From Streptomyces sp. WMMB 322 (GTDB lineage Bacteria > Actinomycetota > Actinomycetes > Streptomycetales > Streptomycetaceae), in assembly GCF_900090145.1 (NCBI RefSeq), contig NZ_FMHI01000001.1, positions 496,001 through 560,000 on the forward strand: a DNA stretch of 64,000 bases, read 5' to 3'. The position numbers and the translations under genes were made by a program. Under the pieces are notes generated by a model, which had not been told where the DNA came from, searched no databases, and saw nothing but the letters and a program-made list of their open reading frames with translations. Positions 62,782 to 64,000 of this stretch are shown here, piece by piece (the stretch's first letter is position 1; each line of letters starts with the position of its first letter).

Positions 62782-64000
62782 ATGGCCTACAGCACTACGG
62801 GCGACGAGACGCGCCCTGACGGCCGGATCTCAGACGAGCCAACGCTGCAACTCCGGGCTGCCACACGAGCGTTGCGCTTGCACCTCGACGAACTCCCTGT
62901 GGTCTTCCATCATGCCGGCCCGGCAGACCAGTTCCTGGCCGAGGTGGCCTTTCCTCTGGCCCGGCAGCGCTATGCCTGTGCCGAGTCGCTGATCGGCGCA
63001 GGATTCGGTGGCACGGTGGTCGGCGCCCTGGCTCGCAGCCTGTTAGAAGACGGTCTGCGTTGGCAATGGATCGCCCAAGCAGCCGATGAGCGGCGGCCTT
63101 CGCTGCTGGGCAGCATGCTGGACGAGCGCAACCGGATACTCAGCTGTCTTGAAGATAGCGACGCGTCCTGCCCGATCTTGGCCCGCTGGTTCGCCCCCTT
63201 CTACGCGATCAGCGACATGACAGGTGCTTCCCTGCCGTGGCTGAGTGCCCCCTCAGTTCCCACTGCGGCGGACCTGCTCGACCAGTTCCTGGCCCAGCCC
63301 GAGCTGCCCCATGCAGGCCCACCTACGACTAGCGGCACATCTCCTGGACAGCTGCTGGCCTCGGCGCGCAGCATGCTGACCCTGTCAGGACTGCGGGGCG
63401 CGGTGATGGTCCTTGAGCACGCCGGGCACGGAAACCTCCTTGGCCTGCAAAGCAGTCTTACCCGTGACGGGGTAGCCGGTGCTGACTTGCGCCCTGACCA
63501 CGAGGCACTCTTCCTGCACGTTGCCGCCGTCGGCGTCACCGTCACCCTGCTCGGTGTGTGCATCGCTGCTCCGGCTTCCTGGCCGGAAGAGGTCGAACAG
63601 CAAGCCTTCCTCACCGACACACTGCGACTGACGACCGACGTGGCCTCTGCCGCGACCGTCATCCACGGTTTGCGGAGCACCCGCACCACGCCACCCCGCA
63701 CGAGTAGGACCAAGGTCCAGCCCAGAGAGGCAAGGCTGCGCCCACAAGCACTGTTGTCTCATGAGGCTCTGCTGCCTGACATCAACTCCGCAGAAGATGT
63801 CATTGCGGCTACCGAGGCCTACAGCCGTTACCGCAACAGTTGGTTCATCAACCCCCACAGCCAGACCAAGCCCAAGCTGGTGAATGTCCTCGCCTACCTC
63901 GGCACGTATTCCACCTTTGAAACCGTGATGGCCACCTATGACGGCCCATCTGCAGTCACCGCGACCTTCGCCGCGCGCATGCTCCTTGAAGAGGCAGCGC
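62782..64000 (+). CDS. Unrecognised large protein, 3' truncated by window edge
   Basis: Open from ATG 62782 to the last base, at least 406 residues with no stop. ggaggag lies 5 bp upstream. The N-terminal half is helical, with LRLHLDELPVVFHHAGPADQ, LARQRYACAESLIGAGFGGT, VVGALARSLLEDGLRWQWIA, and DERNRILSCLEDSD, a pattern reminiscent of HEPN/DUF5677-like helical bundles, but no signature residues decide this. A hydrophobic stretch FLHVAAVGVTVTLLGVCIAA may be buried or a membrane helix. A linker of Arg/Thr/Pro (STRTTPPRTSRTKVQP) leads to EDVIAATEAYSRYRNSWFIN. Base composition is less GC-rich than core genes. Function unknown. Confidence 0.7.
   Translation, partial: MAYSTTGDETRPDGRISDEPTLQLRAATRALRLHLDELPVVFHHAGPADQFLAEVAFPLARQRYACAESLIGAGFGGTVVGALARSLLEDGLRWQWIAQAADERRPSLLGSMLDERNRILSCLEDSDASCPILARWFAPFYAISDMTGASLPWLSAPSVPTAADLLDQFLAQPELPHAGPPTTSGTSPGQLLASARSMLTLSGLRGAVMVLEHAGHGNLLGLQSSLTRDGVAGADLRPDHEALFLHVAAVGVTVTLLGVCIAAPASWPEEVEQQAFLTDTLRLTTDVASAATVIHGLRSTRTTPPRTSRTKVQPREARLRPQALLSHEALLPDINSAEDVIAATEAYSRYRNSWFINPHSQTKPKLVNVLAYLGTYSTFETVMATYDGPSAVTATFAARMLLEEAA

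Overview
The window is high-GC DNA from an actinobacterium, most likely Streptomyces or a close relative. The reasons are strongly GC-biased third codon positions, GTG/TTG/CTG starts, DmdR/IdeR-type iron boxes, a principal-like (HrdA/HrdD-type) sigma factor, a DosR-like stress island and the galU-moeA(glp)-rimJ-glpR neighbourhood typical of Actinobacteria. The genus call is inference from gene content; no ribosomal RNA is present.

Region 1 (1-16.3 kb) handles iron. A plus-strand operon, cut off at the left edge, encodes an NRPS-independent siderophore pathway: a type III PLP decarboxylase, a diaminobutyrate aminotransferase with its whole centre deleted, a diaminobutyrate decarboxylase, an IucA/IucC synthetase, an amine N-hydroxylase, an MFS exporter, a second IucA/IucC synthetase and a glutamine-synthetase-like ligase. 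From the aminotransferase remnant onward all stops and starts overlap by 4 bases. Facing it on the minus strand is an Fe-siderophore ABC importer (FecCD-type permeases, ATPase, lipoprotein) with two iron boxes.

Region 2 (16.4-23.6 kb) is a worn accessory zone: an IS481-type transposase remnant beside tRNA-Arg(CCT), a frameshifted DsbA-like pseudogene, a PLP (cysteine-synthase-fold)/MFS operon, two small secreted His/Cys proteins, an ArsR-type regulator with a cation diffusion facilitator, and a broken ICMT-family methyltransferase.

Region 3 (23.7-38.8 kb) resembles a DosR/dormancy-type stress island: DUF1876 protein, NAPRTase, tandem universal stress protein, zinc alcohol dehydrogenase, DUF2267 protein, NAD-dependent epimerase, CBS-BON protein, GAF histidine kinase, NarL-type regulator, Rv1733c-like membrane protein and Acg-type nitroreductase. 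A Tat-exported GH3 enzyme and WrbA follow.

Region 4 (39.6-57.8 kb) is conserved chromosomal core: sigma factor, P1 peptidase, MscL, SAF-domain protein, MTA phosphorylase, FmdB zinc ribbon, MFS, K+/H+ antiporter, penicillin acylase, 5-formyl-THF cyclo-ligase, galU, moeA/glp, moaC, mog, rimJ and glpR.

Region 5 (58-64 kb) begins at tRNA-Ala(CGC) and looks like an integrated element: a DDE transposase-like gene overlapping a divergent tyrosine recombinase, a divergent XRE regulator, a coiled-coil/winged-helix protein, and an unrecognised large ORF running off the right edge.

A recurring oddity is short tandem duplication at gene 3' ends: five genes have an imperfect or near-perfect copy of their own terminal bases just beyond the stop.
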